DNA of 45,759 nt from an uncultured Oscillospiraceae bacterium (GTDB lineage: Bacteria > Bacillota > Clostridia > Oscillospirales > Ruminococcaceae). The DNA is taken from NCBI GenBank assembly GCA_934486875.1, contig CAKSPU010000013.1, positions 1-45,759 of the forward strand. Reading direction: 5' to 3'. Below are positions 25,890-34,021 of the stretch, one piece after another. The notes under the pieces were generated by a model. The model saw only the letters and a list, made by a program, of their open reading frames with translations. It ran no database searches and was not told the DNA's origin. Position numbers and translations under genes: made by a program. The first letter of the stretch is position 1; every line of letters begins with the position of its first letter.

Positions 25890-25915
25890 CCTGACTTTGC
25901 ACAGTCAGGCTATTT
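25884..25915. terminator. Bidirectional terminator
   Basis: A 13-bp perfect stem (AAATAGCCTGACT with AGTCAGGCTATTT) between convergent genes, with short A and T flanks. Confidence 0.85.
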
Positions 25916-25922
25916 GCATTCA

Positions 25923-26126
25923 TCACAAATGATAATCCCTGTCCATAACGGTGACGATAATATCGCCGTCCTCAACATTTATGTCAAACAGCGTCATTTT
26001 ATCGCTGCTCACGGCGTTGTGGCAGTTCACCGTCACAACCGCTCCCCCAACCGCAAGCACTGCGGCGGAGATGATGTAAATGCTTATTATGCTCAGATAA
26101 TAGCCTGCCTTGCTTTTGAACTTCAT
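25923..26126 (-). CDS. Small single-pass membrane protein downstream of spoIIP
   Basis: 67 residues with a basic start (MKFKSKAG), one transmembrane helix (about 9-33) and a short hydrophilic tail of beta character ending in VTVMDRDYHL. AAAGGAAAGGG precedes ATG 26126, which lies 14 nt after the spoIIP stop, so it should be in the same transcript and may be made in sporulating cells. I recognise no family. Length, ribosome site and operon position make it a likely real gene. Confidence 0.6.
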   Translation of the reverse strand: MKFKSKAGYYLSIISIYIISAAVLAVGGAVVTVNCHNAVSSDKMTLFDINVEDGDIIVTVMDRDYHL

Positions 26127-26140
26127 AGCCCTTTCCTTTC

Positions 26141-27427
26141 CTATCTGACCGTTGATATCAGTGCATCGGCAATGCCCTCTGCGGACAGCTCCCCCGCATA
26201 GACTGCCTGTTCAAGACTGTTTCCGTGACCGCCCACCTCTATGAGAAGTGAGCCTGTGGTAAGGTCCTGATTGTACTTTCGGTAATCGTAAAGTACGGGA
26301 CGTGTAAGACCATTGTACCGTTTTTCCATATACTGTTGAAAAAGTGAAGCTGTGCGGAGATTTTTCATACAGTTTGGCATTCCCATCGTTCCGTCATCAC
26401 AGCCGCATATTATCATCACCTGTGCGGACTTTTTACCCTTTACGGTGACTGTGGGTGCGATTATCTCACCGCTTTCCCGCTCTATGGCATCTCTGTGAAC
26501 ATCGAGCACAACTTTGATAGAGGGGTATTTTTCAAGGATTTCTTCCACAGTGACCCTGCTCCTGTCATATGAGCCGTTGTAGGAGGGATAATCGTGAACG
26601 GTGGTGTCGTGATAGGTGCGAATGCCACGGCTCTCGAAAACCTTCGTCATAGCGTCCCCCACAGCCACCATATTCTTGCTGCTGTCGGTAGTCCGACAGA
26701 TGTAGTCGGGGTCGTAATGTCCGCTGTCATCGGGCTGATAGCTCTCGGTGGTGTGGGTGTGCATAATGAGTATCTGAGGCTCGTTTTCGGATGCGTTCAG
26801 CTTTATGTCAAAATCGGGGGCAAGACCTGCTTCGGCGGCAACAGCTTCGGAGGACAGCTTTGTTACATTGCGTATCTGCCCCCCAAGAGGCAGGTCTATG
26901 TAATTGCTGCCTGTCCCCGAGCCGTAGCAAAGGGGTGTCACAACACCGTCACCCGAGAATGAATCGGGATATGGCAGCGGCTCGGCATCGCTTGTGGGCG
27001 GCGGCAGCAGATCCTCCACAAGCTTCTCTTCATTGACCGACGAGGGCATATGTCGGCTGCCTTTGGAGAGCATAAGAATATCCTCCTCGGTCATTTTCGA
27101 CGCATCAATAGCAGTATTGGCGGCAGGAGTCGGATTATTCTCCGTTGATACCGAATTTTTTTCGCATATGCCGCCAAGCAAAGCCATTATATCCCGTCCG
27201 CTCGCCTGCTCAATATCTGCGGAAAGCTTTGAAATGGCATAGGCTCCCGATGAAACTGCTCCCGACACGGGAGATATTACCTCGGGAAAGCTCCACAGGG
27301 CAAGGAATATAAGTCCCCCTGCGCAGAACAGACCCGACCGTGGGGCATTTGTGCGCTTTTGCGGTCTGCGGACAGGCTCTGCGTGATAAAACCGCATTTC
27401 GTTATATTCATTTTCTCTGTCATTCAT
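26141..27427 (-). CDS. spoIIP: Stage II sporulation protein P
   Basis: 428 residues. A membrane-anchored amidase/endopeptidase that, with SpoIID and SpoIIM, thins septal peptidoglycan and drives engulfment of the forespore. The N-terminal transmembrane segment is at about 31-50, followed by a low-complexity linker and then the SpoIIP catalytic domain: LIMHTHTTESYQP (zinc-binding His), VVLDVHRDAIERESG and IEVGGHGNSLEQA, all matching the family pattern. GGAGG precedes ATG. The upstream promoter resembles the sigma-E type, as expected for a mother-cell gene. Its presence implies the organism can or once could form endospores. Confidence 0.94.
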   Translation of the reverse strand: MNDRENEYNEMRFYHAEPVRRPQKRTNAPRSGLFCAGGLIFLALWSFPEVISPVSGAVSSGAYAISKLSADIEQASGRDIMALLGGICEKNSVSTENNPTPAANTAIDASKMTEEDILMLSKGSRHMPSSVNEEKLVEDLLPPPTSDAEPLPYPDSFSGDGVVTPLCYGSGTGSNYIDLPLGGQIRNVTKLSSEAVAAEAGLAPDFDIKLNASENEPQILIMHTHTTESYQPDDSGHYDPDYICRTTDSSKNMVAVGDAMTKVFESRGIRTYHDTTVHDYPSYNGSYDRSRVTVEEILEKYPSIKVVLDVHRDAIERESGEIIAPTVTVKGKKSAQVMIICGCDDGTMGMPNCMKNLRTASLFQQYMEKRYNGLTRPVLYDYRKYNQDLTTGSLLIEVGGHGNSLEQAVYAGELSAEGIADALISTVR

Positions 27428-27457
27428 ATTATCATTCCTCCGCTGATTTTATATATT

Positions 27458-27487
27458 ATAGTATGCGAAATGTATTTCAGATATGCC
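27458..27487 (-). promoter_or_regulatory. Sigma-E-like sporulation promoter of spoIIP
   Basis: On the minus strand, GGCATATC (complement of 27480-27487), 14-nt spacer, CATACTAT (complement of 27458-27465). The B. subtilis sigma-E consensus has an ATA-containing -35 and a -10 CATACAnT with about 14 nt between them. Confidence 0.55.
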
Positions 27488-27564
27488 AAGCGACAATCAA
27501 AATGACGAAATCAGGCAGCTTGTGTATATTTATGTTAACAAAATGTAAATCCTCAAAAAAATGC

Positions 27565-27593
27565 TTGACTTTTGGAATGCTGTGTGGTATACT
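27565..27593 (+). promoter_or_regulatory. Promoter of the tRNA-Thr/tRNA-Tyr unit
   Basis: TTGACT at 27565-27570, 17-nt spacer, TATACT at 27588-27593, about 45 nt before tRNA-Thr. Confidence 0.88.
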
Positions 27594-27637
27594 TTAATAG
27601 TCGCTTGAAGAGAGCACACGGAACTCAAAAAATTCAA

Positions 27638-27713
27638 GCTGGTGTAGCTCAGTTGGTAGAGCAGCTGATTTGTAATCAGCAGGTCGGGGGTTCAAGTCCG
27701 TCCACCAGCTCCA
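27638..27713 (+). tRNA. tRNA-Thr (TGT)
   Basis: Complete 76-nt tRNA with encoded CCA. The acceptor is GCTGGTG/CACCAGC, the anticodon stem GCTGA/TCAGC, and the loop TTTGTAA gives anticodon TGT. Confidence 0.97.
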
Positions 27714-27716
27714 TAT

Positions 27717-27800
27717 GGAAGAGTTCCCGAGTGGCCAAAGGGGGCAGACTGTAAATCTGTTGCTTCGGCTTCGGTGGTTCGAATCCACCCTCTTCCACCA
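27717..27800 (+). tRNA. tRNA-Tyr (GTA)
   Basis: 84-nt class II tRNA with a long variable arm (TTGCTTCGGCTTCGG region) and encoded CCA. The acceptor is GGAAGAG/CTCTTCC and the loop CTGTAAA gives anticodon GTA. It lies 3 nt after tRNA-Thr. Confidence 0.97.
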
Positions 27801-27807
27801 GTAAATT

Positions 27808-27838
27808 GCCTTGCAGGTTTTGCCTGCAAGGCTTTTTT
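27808..27838 (+). terminator. Terminator of the tRNA-Thr/Tyr unit
   Basis: A 10-bp stem (GCCTTGCAGG with CCTGCAAGGC), 5-nt loop, six Ts. Confidence 0.95.
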
Positions 27839-27964
27839 ATGCAAAGACGTATTTGTATGGGTTCTATAGAAATTTTGGCAACAGTTTAATTTATTCGGGC
27901 ATAATATCCATACGGCAGAGACAAAATACACAAAAAAATGTCTAAAAAATGAAAGGAAATCCTT

Positions 27965-29785
27965 ATGGTACGAAACGATCTGCGCAATATTGCAATCATA
28001 GCCCACGTTGACCACGGAAAGACTACCCTCGTTGATGAAATGCTCAAGCAGGGCGGTGCTTTCAGAGAAAATCAGGAGGTCGAGGACAGAGTAATGGACT
28101 CCAACGACATCGAGCGTGAGAGAGGCATTACAATTCTCGCAAAGAACACCTCCGTTAAATACAACGACGTTAAGATAAACATTATCGACACCCCGGGCCA
28201 CGCCGATTTCGGCGGCGAGGTTGAGCGTGTGCTCAAAATGGTTGACGGCGTTATCCTCCTCGTTGATGCTGCGGAAGGTCCTATGCCCCAGACAAGATTC
28301 GTTCTTTCAAAGGCTCTTGAGCTTGGTCACAAGATAATCATTGTTGTAAACAAGATCGACCGTCCCGATGCCCGTCTTGACGAGATCGGCGATGAAGTTC
28401 TGGAGCTTCTTCTCGACCTTGATGCAAACGATGAGCAGCTTGAAAGCCCTATCCTTTTCTGCTCGGGACGTGCAGGCACCTGCTCTCTCAGCCAGTACGA
28501 GGCAGGAACTGACCTTAAACCCCTTTTCGACACTATTCTTGATTATATTCCCGCTCCCGAGGGCGACGAGAACGGTCCTATGCAGATGCTCATTTCCTCT
28601 ATCGACTACAACGATTATGTGGGAAGAACAGGCATCGGACGCATTGAGAGAGGCGTTATCAAGGTAAATCAGCCCGTTATTGTCGGTGATTACCACGAAA
28701 CAAAGAAGCCCTACAACAGCAAGATAGTTACAATAAGCCAGATCGAAGGTCTTGGCAGGCAGAATGTTGATGAAGCCAAGGTAGGCGATATCGTCTGGAT
28801 CTCGGGTATCGAGAACATCACCATCGGCGATACCCTCTGCGCTGCGGATAACTATGAGCCCCTGCCCTTTGTAAAGATATCCGAACCTACTGTTGAGATG
28901 ACATTCTCCGTAAACGACAGCCCCTTTGCAGGCAGAGAGGGCAAATTTGTTACCTCCCGTCAGCTCCGTGAGAGACTTTTCAAGGAGGTTCTGAGAGATG
29001 TTTCCCTGAGAGTTTCCGAGACCGAGAACACCGATTCGTTCAGAGTCTGCGGACGTGGTGAGATGCACCTTTCCATTCTTATCGAAAATATGCGCCGTGA
29101 GGGCTATGAGCTTGGAGTATCGACTCCCCGTGTTCTTATGAAGGAGATCGACGGCGTAATGTGCGAGCCTATGGAAAGACTTGTTATCGACGTTCCCGAG
29201 GACTGCACAGGCTCCGTTATGGAGAAAATGGGCACAAGAAAGGCAGAGCTCCAGACAATGCACCCCCAGGGCAGCCGTATGAGACTTGAATTTATAATCC
29301 CCGCAAGAGGACTTTTCGGCTACAAGAGCGAGTTCCTCACCGACACCAAGGGCGAGGGCGTTATGAGCAGCATTTTTGACTCCTACCAGCCATACAAGGG
29401 CGATATCCCCAGAAGAAACACAGGCTCCCTTATCTCCTTTGAGACAGGCGAGGCTGTTACCTACGGTCTGTTCAACGCACAGGAAAGAGGTTCTCTCTTC
29501 ATCGGCGCAGGCACTCCCGTTTATGAAGGAATGGTCGTTGGTGCGTCCCCCAAGGTGGAAGATCTTGTTGTTAACGTATGTAAGAAGAAGCATCTCACAA
29601 ACACCCGTGCCAGCGGTTCCGATGATGCTCTCCGTCTCGTTCCTCCCAGAAAGCTTTCTCTTGAGGACAGCCTTGAATTTATCGCTGACGACGAGCTCCT
29701 TGAAGTTACACCCAAGTCTATCAGAATAAGAAAGCGTATCCTTGACAACGCTCTCAGAGCAAAGACAAAAGCCAAGGAAAAGTAA
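27965..29785 (+). CDS. typA: Translational GTPase TypA/BipA
   Basis: 606 residues, full length. This ribosome-binding GTPase is needed for growth under stress and for 50S assembly at low temperature. G1 [14 protein letters not shown], switch [17 protein letters not shown]3 [15 protein letters not shown] and G4 NKID are present, followed by beta-barrel domain II, EF-G-like domains III and V, and the TypA-specific C-terminal domain. AAAGGA precedes ATG. The 160-nt upstream gap after the tRNA terminator has a possible CATAAT -10 near 27900 but no convincing -35. Downstream, a 98-bp tandem repeat lies between the stop codon and the terminator. Confidence 0.97.
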   Translation: MVRNDLRNIAIIAHVDHGKTTLVDEMLKQGGAFRENQEVEDRVMDSNDIERERGITILAKNTSVKYNDVKINIIDTPGHADFGGEVERVLKMVDGVILLVDAAEGPMPQTRFVLSKALELGHKIIIVVNKIDRPDARLDEIGDEVLELLLDLDANDEQLESPILFCSGRAGTCSLSQYEAGTDLKPLFDTILDYIPAPEGDENGPMQMLISSIDYNDYVGRTGIGRIERGVIKVNQPVIVGDYHETKKPYNSKIVTISQIEGLGRQNVDEAKVGDIVWISGIENITIGDTLCAADNYEPLPFVKISEPTVEMTFSVNDSPFAGREGKFVTSRQLRERLFKEVLRDVSLRVSETENTDSFRVCGRGEMHLSILIENMRREGYELGVSTPRVLMKEIDGVMCEPMERLVIDVPEDCTGSVMEKMGTRKAELQTMHPQGSRMRLEFIIPARGLFGYKSEFLTDTKGEGVMSSIFDSYQPYKGDIPRRNTGSLISFETGEAVTYGLFNAQERGSLFIGAGTPVYEGMVVGASPKVEDLVVNVCKKKHLTNTRASGSDDALRLVPPRKLSLEDSLEFIADDELLEVTPKSIRIRKRILDNALRAKTKAKEK

Positions 29786-29789
29786 GGCA

Positions 29790-30150
29790 GGCTGAGCCTG
29801 CACCCTCTCGTTCCATATTTCGTTGGGGGCGATAAGCGTGTGGCTCGGTAACCATAAAAAGCGTAATGCTGTAAGTTGCAATATTAAGGCTGAGCCTGCA
29901 CCCTCTCGTTCCATATTTCGTTTCGGACAATAAGCGTGCGGCTCGGTAACGATAAAAAGCGTAATGCTGTAAGTTGCCATATTAAGGCTGAGCCTGCACC
30001 CTCCCGTTCCATATTTCGTTTTGGACAATAAGCGTGTAGCTCGGTAACGATAAAAAGCGTAATGCTGTAAGTTGCCATATTAAGGCTGAGCCTGCACCCT
30101 GCCGTTCCATATTTTGTTTCGGGCAATAAGCGTGCGGCTCGGTAACACTG
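29790..30150. repeat. 98-bp tandem repeat array, 3.7 copies
   Basis: Copies begin at 29790, 29888, 29986 and 30084 with GGCTGAGCCTGCACCC, giving a period of exactly 98 bp. The fourth copy breaks off near 30150 after CTCGGTAAC. Copies differ by a few substitutions. Each starts with a small hairpin (GGC-TGA-GCC). Since 98 is not a multiple of three, coding use is unlikely. The array fills the space between typA and its terminator, so it should be transcribed as typA 3' UTR. Confidence 0.93.
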
Positions 30151-30160
30151 ATAATATATA

Positions 30161-30196
30161 AACGGCTGATGATTTGTTTTCATCAGCCGTTTTTTT
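30161..30196 (+). terminator. typA terminator, beyond the repeat array
   Basis: A 12-bp stem (AACGGCTGATGA with TCATCAGCCGTT), 7-nt loop, then a T-run. Confidence 0.93.
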
Positions 30197-30305
30197 ATCC
30201 AAAACCTCTTGCAATTCATAGCAGTTCGGTGTATTATAATATATATGTGTGTATAATGCATTTTAAAGCATTGCGCAAATAAAATCTATCATTGGAGTGG
30301 AAATT

Positions 30306-31073
30306 ATGCAGAGCGTTCAGAGAATGCTGGGATATATGCGGAAGGCTATACAGGAATTTGATATGATACAGGACGGCGACCACATTGCCGTCGGCGTTTC
30401 GGGCGGCAAGGACAGTATGGTGCTGCTAATGGGGCTTACAGAGCTCCGCCGTTTCATCGGCATTGACTACAAGCTCACCGCCATCACCATTGACCCCCTT
30501 TTTGACGGCGAGAAAACGGATTATTCCCCCATTGCGGAGCTGTGTGCCAAGGGCGGTGTGGATTTCAAGCTCATCGAAACGGACATTGCCCGAATAGTTT
30601 TTGACATAAAAAAAGACCCGAACCCCTGCAGTCTGTGCGCAAAGCTGAGGCGAGGCGCTCTTCACACGGCTACAAAGGAGCTGGGCTGCAACAAGCTTGC
30701 TCTCGGTCATAATTATGATGATGCTGTTGAAACCTTTATGATGAACCTTTTCAACGAGGGACGCATCGGCTGCTTTGCCCCTGTGAGCTATATGTCAAAG
30801 CGTGATCTTACGGTCATAAGACCTATGGTGCTGGCTCCCGAAAGGGACGTTCTCCGCTGTGCCGAGGGTGCAGAGCTTACTATCGTCAAGAGCAAATGTC
30901 CCGAAGCGGGTCATACATACCGCCAGGTCACAAAGGATATGCTCAAAGAGCTTGAAAAGACCAACCGTGGCGTTACCGCCCGCATTTTCGGAGCTATGCG
31001 CAGAGCCAAGGTGGACGGCTGGGCCGGCAAGGAGTTTGAAAATTATGTCTGCAAGACTTCGGTGAGAAGCTGA
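30306..31073 (+). CDS. ttcA: TtcA-family tRNA thiolation protein
   Basis: 255 residues. An ATP-pyrophosphatase of the TtcA/TtuA group; TtcA makes 2-thiocytidine at position 32 of some tRNAs using a [4Fe-4S] cluster. The PP-loop is VSGGKDSMVLL at about residues 31-41. The CSLCAKLRRGALH pair of cysteines (about 110-113) plus the later cysteine in KSKCPEAGH (about 200) fit the three-cysteine cluster site. ALGHNYDDAVETFMMNL is the conserved helix after the PP-loop domain. Start ATG 30306 has GGAG with 8-nt spacing; the in-frame GTG at 30297 has none. A TATAAT at 30235-30240 is a likely -10, but no well-spaced -35 is visible. Confidence 0.85.
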   Translation: MQSVQRMLGYMRKAIQEFDMIQDGDHIAVGVSGGKDSMVLLMGLTELRRFIGIDYKLTAITIDPLFDGEKTDYSPIAELCAKGGVDFKLIETDIARIVFDIKKDPNPCSLCAKLRRGALHTATKELGCNKLALGHNYDDAVETFMMNLFNEGRIGCFAPVSYMSKRDLTVIRPMVLAPERDVLRCAEGAELTIVKSKCPEAGHTYRQVTKDMLKELEKTNRGVTARIFGAMRRAKVDGWAGKEFENYVCKTSVRS

Positions 31074-31081
31074 TAAAATAT

Positions 31082-31222
31082 GTTGACATTGTGCGGTCAA
31101 ACAAGTATCATAAAATGTATGTGCCAAAATGGTATCTTGTTCTTTATCAAATCAAAGATGATACGATATTTGTTGATCATATTCTTGACTGCCGCAAAGA
31201 TTATGACTGGCTTATAAATTGA
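31082..31222 (+). pseudogene. C-terminal relic of a RelE/ParE-family toxin
   Basis: In this frame the sequence reads an uninterrupted 46 residues to a TGA stop, with KMYVPKWYLVLYQIKDDTIF followed by VDHILDCRKDYDWLIN. This is the typical C-terminal strand pair (YLVLYQI...IFVDHIL) and RKDY ending of RelE/ParE toxins. The N-terminal two thirds and any antitoxin gene are missing, and the reading frame runs back into the ttcA stop without a ribosome site. A shortened product from GTG 31091 cannot be excluded. The sequence is AT-richer than its neighbours. Confidence 0.6.
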
Positions 31223-31244
31223 ATATGCTTTAAATACAGAGAAA

Positions 31245-31278
31245 TCTCCCACAGAAAAATTCTGCGGGAGAGTTTTTA
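31245..31278. terminator. Terminator between ttcA/relic and mcrC
   Basis: CTCCC-A-CAGAA pairs with TTCTG-C-GGGAG (one mismatch), loop AAA, followed by GTTTTTATT on the plus strand. It may also serve mcrC on the other strand. Confidence 0.75.
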
Positions 31279-31286
31279 TTATAGTA

Positions 31287-32639
31287 TTATACCGCCGCTC
31301 CTGCCGCACGTCTGCGCTCGGAGTCCTCGATCTTCTGACCGAAAATATGTTCAAGCACTACCGCAAGGCTGGCTTCCATATCACCGATATCCACAAAATA
31401 AACACGTCCCAGAATACCGTCCTCATTTTTGAAGCATATCTCTCGGTTGTCCTCCCGGGTCTGAGGAGTGGAGGGGTATATGTAGCAGACCGATTGCGAT
31501 TTGTACATTTCAAGTAAATTATACAAATCGTATATATCCGTCTGCAAAATGCCCATATTTTCATCGCTTGAAGAAAGCCCCTGCCACTTTGAGTCGATAA
31601 CAACTCTGAGACCGTCTGCACGGCTGGTCATAACCGCAAGAGCCTGTGCGCTGTCTCGGGGCATAGGTCGGTTAAGGCGTGGATAGCGCTTCTTTTGCAG
31701 CTCTATCTTGAATCGCTGGTTGTCAAGCATACGGCTGAGGCTGTATGCAGTGTAGTTGTCAAAAAGCTCGCCCGACGGGAATATTACGGCGTATGCCACA
31801 TTTCGTCCGCTTGTAACGGTAACATAGCGGCTGAGCAGGAAAATTTCCGCCCACCTGAGTGCATTGCCATATCCCGCCATACTTCTGTCAAGAACAGATG
31901 CGGCAAAATCCTGCTTGTAGTTCTGAGAATATTCAACTCCGTCAAAGTTAGCGATAAGGCTGTCGAGCTTGTTTTTGCTTCGGGCGGAGGAGGTTATGTT
32001 CCTCAGATATTTGAGCGTGGATTTAATGAGCCTGTTTTCGGGTCTGTCAATGGTGAAAACATCATACTGAACGTAAAATTTGTCCTTGTGGGCAAAATTT
32101 TTCGTTGCGTGCTTTGCATATATTACCTTGCCCTTAAGGAAGTGCTCATTGTCCTCATAAGGACGGTAGCTCTGTTTCAGACCGTTCTTGACGATACCCG
32201 TGACCTCGTTGATGAACGCAAGGATAAAGGACTCGAAAACATTCAGTGCCTCAGACGCACGGTTGTTCATATTGTAATTTGTCAGGGGAAGATTTCTCAT
32301 TGATTTGAGCATATTGAGAAATATCCTCTTGTTTGAAAGCTCTTCTCCCTTGCTGTTTTTAGCCGAAAGCATCGGCAGGATCTCTATCTGGGTGCCGTCC
32401 TTAAAGACCATAGCACCCACGTATCCGCCTGCACGGAGGATACGGTTGTTTCCCTCGCCCTCAGCGCTGAGCATATAGCTGTTTATGCCTCGGGGGTCGG
32501 GCATTTTCTTTTCGACCACAAAGGACTCCAGCATTTCAAAAATATCAGCGGGGAGCGCAACGCCGCCCTCCACCTCCGAAAGTCCGTCGATCTTGAAAAA
32601 ATCGCTTTCACGCAGCTTATATCGGTCTCTTTTGCCCAT
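31287..32639 (-). CDS. mcrC: McrC-like nuclease subunit of a McrBC restriction system
   Basis: 450 residues. McrC supplies the nuclease of McrBC, which is driven by McrB GTP hydrolysis to cut modified (usually 5-methylcytosine) DNA. The N-terminal part (about 1-130) is the McrC interaction domain with SYMLSAEGEGNNRILRAGGYVG and IEILPML. The C-terminal PD-(D/E)xK nuclease core has TSRADGLRVVIDSKWQ around residue 340, giving the D...D-x-K catalytic pattern. AGGAGGG precedes ATG 32639. It is the second gene after mcrB, separated by 66 nt that contain a 9-bp hairpin. Confidence 0.9.
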   Translation of the reverse strand: MGKRDRYKLRESDFFKIDGLSEVEGGVALPADIFEMLESFVVEKKMPDPRGINSYMLSAEGEGNNRILRAGGYVGAMVFKDGTQIEILPMLSAKNSKGEELSNKRIFLNMLKSMRNLPLTNYNMNNRASEALNVFESFILAFINEVTGIVKNGLKQSYRPYEDNEHFLKGKVIYAKHATKNFAHKDKFYVQYDVFTIDRPENRLIKSTLKYLRNITSSARSKNKLDSLIANFDGVEYSQNYKQDFAASVLDRSMAGYGNALRWAEIFLLSRYVTVTSGRNVAYAVIFPSGELFDNYTAYSLSRMLDNQRFKIELQKKRYPRLNRPMPRDSAQALAVMTSRADGLRVVIDSKWQGLSSSDENMGILQTDIYDLYNLLEMYKSQSVCYIYPSTPQTREDNREICFKNEDGILGRVYFVDIGDMEASLAVVLEHIFGQKIEDSERRRAAGAAV

Positions 32640-32666
32640 ATGCCGCCCTCCTGTGCACAGTTTAAA

Positions 32667-32696
32667 ATAAGGGGCGTGCAGCGCATTGCCCCTTAT
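32667..32696 (-). terminator. Hairpin in the mcrB-mcrC gap
   Basis: ATAAGGGGC pairs with GCCCCTTAT (9 bp, 12-nt loop). On the minus strand it is followed by TTTAAA, so it may attenuate mcrC transcription or stabilise the mcrB 3' end. Confidence 0.55.
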
Positions 32697-32705
32697 GAAA
32701 TATTA

Positions 32706-33716
32706 TCAAAGCAGCTTTCTGTAGGAATCAATATTCCAGAATGCAGCTTCATTTATCTCGTATGTATCATCAACATCGAGGAAAAGCTCAACATTTTCGC
32801 CGAATGTCTTTTTGTAGTCGATCGCAAGCGCCTTGACAAACTGCTCGTCAGGCTCCTTGTTGTAATCACCCAGCACCCAGCGCATTTTCTGATAATCGCC
32901 GTAGAAATACTCCTGGAGCAGAGGAACAATGGCATTTTTGAAAATAGAGCCGAGACGCTGGATAGAGGGGTCGGTCTTAAGCGACATAAAATAGGCGTGT
33001 CCTATAGTATGCTCTCTGTCGCAGAGGATCTCTATTCTCTTGTTGATAGTTGAGAGAAGCGCTTCAATGCTGACATCTTCAACATATGTATCGTGGAAAA
33101 GCTCGGGCTGAGGGAGCATTTCAACGAAGTCGAAACGACGGCGTATAGCGGTGTCAAGAAGTGCGATGGAACGGTCGGCAGTGTTCATAGTTCCCACGAT
33201 ATAAACATTTGAGGGAACGCCGAAGGGCTCCTGTGAATATGCAAGTCTTACCCTTACTTCCTCCGGTTCGCCAAGGCGCTTTGAAGGCTCGATAACGGTG
33301 ATAAGCTCACCGAAGATCTTGGAGATGTTGCCTCGGTTTATCTCATCAATGATGAAAACGTAGCGCTCGTCGGGGTGCTCCGCAGCTTTCTGACAGAACT
33401 CACGGAAAATACCCTTATCAACGACGTAGACCATTTCCTTTTTACGGGTACGCTCACCACGTTCATTCATAGTCTCGAGGAAAACGGGCTTGATACCCTC
33501 GATAAATTCCTCGTATCCCATAGACTGGTGGAATGTGGTGAACTCTATCTGACCGAAGCTGTTTTTCAGCTCGTTGTAGCGGTCGAGCATAGAATTATAG
33601 TCCTTTTTCATTACCGCTTCAACGGGAATGTTGTAGATTATCGCCAGAGCATAGTTGACGGAGTTGTATGTTTTACCGGTGCCGGGAGGGCCGTAAAGAA
33701 TTATATTCTTTCCCAT
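32706..33716 (-). CDS. mcrB: McrB-like AAA+ GTPase lacking the DNA-recognition domain
   Basis: 336 residues, only the motor part of McrB. Walker A is YGPPGTGKT at residues 8-16, Walker B is FIIDEINRGNISKIFGELI near 145-162, and the McrB signature sensor VGTMNTADRSIALLDTAIRRRFDF is near 192-215. In E. coli McrB and most relatives an N-terminal domain of 150 or more residues reads the modified base; here the protein starts only 8 residues before Walker A, and a promoter lies about 40 nt upstream, leaving no room for it. Specificity must come from McrC, another protein, or not at all. AAAGG is about 12 nt before ATG. Confidence 0.9.
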   Translation of the reverse strand: MGKNIILYGPPGTGKTYNSVNYALAIIYNIPVEAVMKKDYNSMLDRYNELKNSFGQIEFTTFHQSMGYEEFIEGIKPVFLETMNERGERTRKKEMVYVVDKGIFREFCQKAAEHPDERYVFIIDEINRGNISKIFGELITVIEPSKRLGEPEEVRVRLAYSQEPFGVPSNVYIVGTMNTADRSIALLDTAIRRRFDFVEMLPQPELFHDTYVEDVSIEALLSTINKRIEILCDREHTIGHAYFMSLKTDPSIQRLGSIFKNAIVPLLQEYFYGDYQKMRWVLGDYNKEPDEQFVKALAIDYKKTFGENVELFLDVDDTYEINEAAFWNIDSYRKLL

Positions 33717-33753
33717 AATGATCCATACCTTTCGAGATTAATAACTATGTATA

Positions 33754-33782
33754 ATCATATCATATTTGCATTAAAAAATCAA
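33754..33782 (-). promoter_or_regulatory. mcrBC promoter
   Basis: On the minus strand, TTGATT (complement of 33777-33782), 17 nt, TATGAT (complement of 33754-33759). Confidence 0.7.
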
Positions 33783-33864
33783 TTGCAAAAACGTTTTCAG
33801 TTGTATATTCTGCACATTGAATAAAACAGTTCACAATTTTTTGGTAAACTTCAAGTATTTGGGC

Positions 33865-33986
33865 AAAAAAATAGCAGGGACAAAACCCTGCTCAGTCAGA
33901 TGACATCACATAAGATAATATGTGTAGAACAAAAGAAAGGAGACAACAAAACGGATGTTAACATAGAAATATAAGAACTTAACATC
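33865..33986 (-). ncRNA. Candidate small regulatory RNA
   Basis: About 122 nt on the minus strand with no coding potential. It starts where the promoter at 33993-34021 predicts, with an 8-bp hairpin (GATGTTAA with TTAACATC, 33954-33986). A pyrimidine-rich stretch GTCTCCTTTCTTTT follows, complementary to Shine-Dalgarno sequences; then a second hairpin (CACATA with TATGTG, 33907-33924) and an intrinsic terminator (AGCAGGG with CCCTGCT, then ATTTTTTT). The layout is that of trans-acting Firmicute sRNAs. Confidence 0.65.
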
Positions 33987-33992
33987 ATATAT

Positions 33993-34021
33993 ATTATAAC
34001 GCATAAATCCGATTTAGTCAA
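33993..34021 (-). promoter_or_regulatory. Promoter of the candidate sRNA
   Basis: On the minus strand, TTGACT (complement of 34016-34021), 17 nt, TATAAT (complement of 33993-33998). Confidence 0.85.

Noticed and set aside
28307..30028. Long minus-strand open frame opposite typA that runs into the 98-bp repeats
   Set aside because: It is the antisense shadow of a conserved GTPase gene; it has no ribosome site or family match, and its apparent internal repeats come from the non-coding tandem array.
29790..30150. Possible CRISPR array
   Set aside because: The 98-bp units are contiguous with no unique spacers, are too long for CRISPR repeats, and have no cas genes nearby.
33930..33966. Strong plus-strand ribosome-site-like AAAGAAAGGAGAC followed by an ATG
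   Set aside because: The frame closes after three codons. The sequence is better explained as the complement of an anti-Shine-Dalgarno tract in the minus-strand sRNA.
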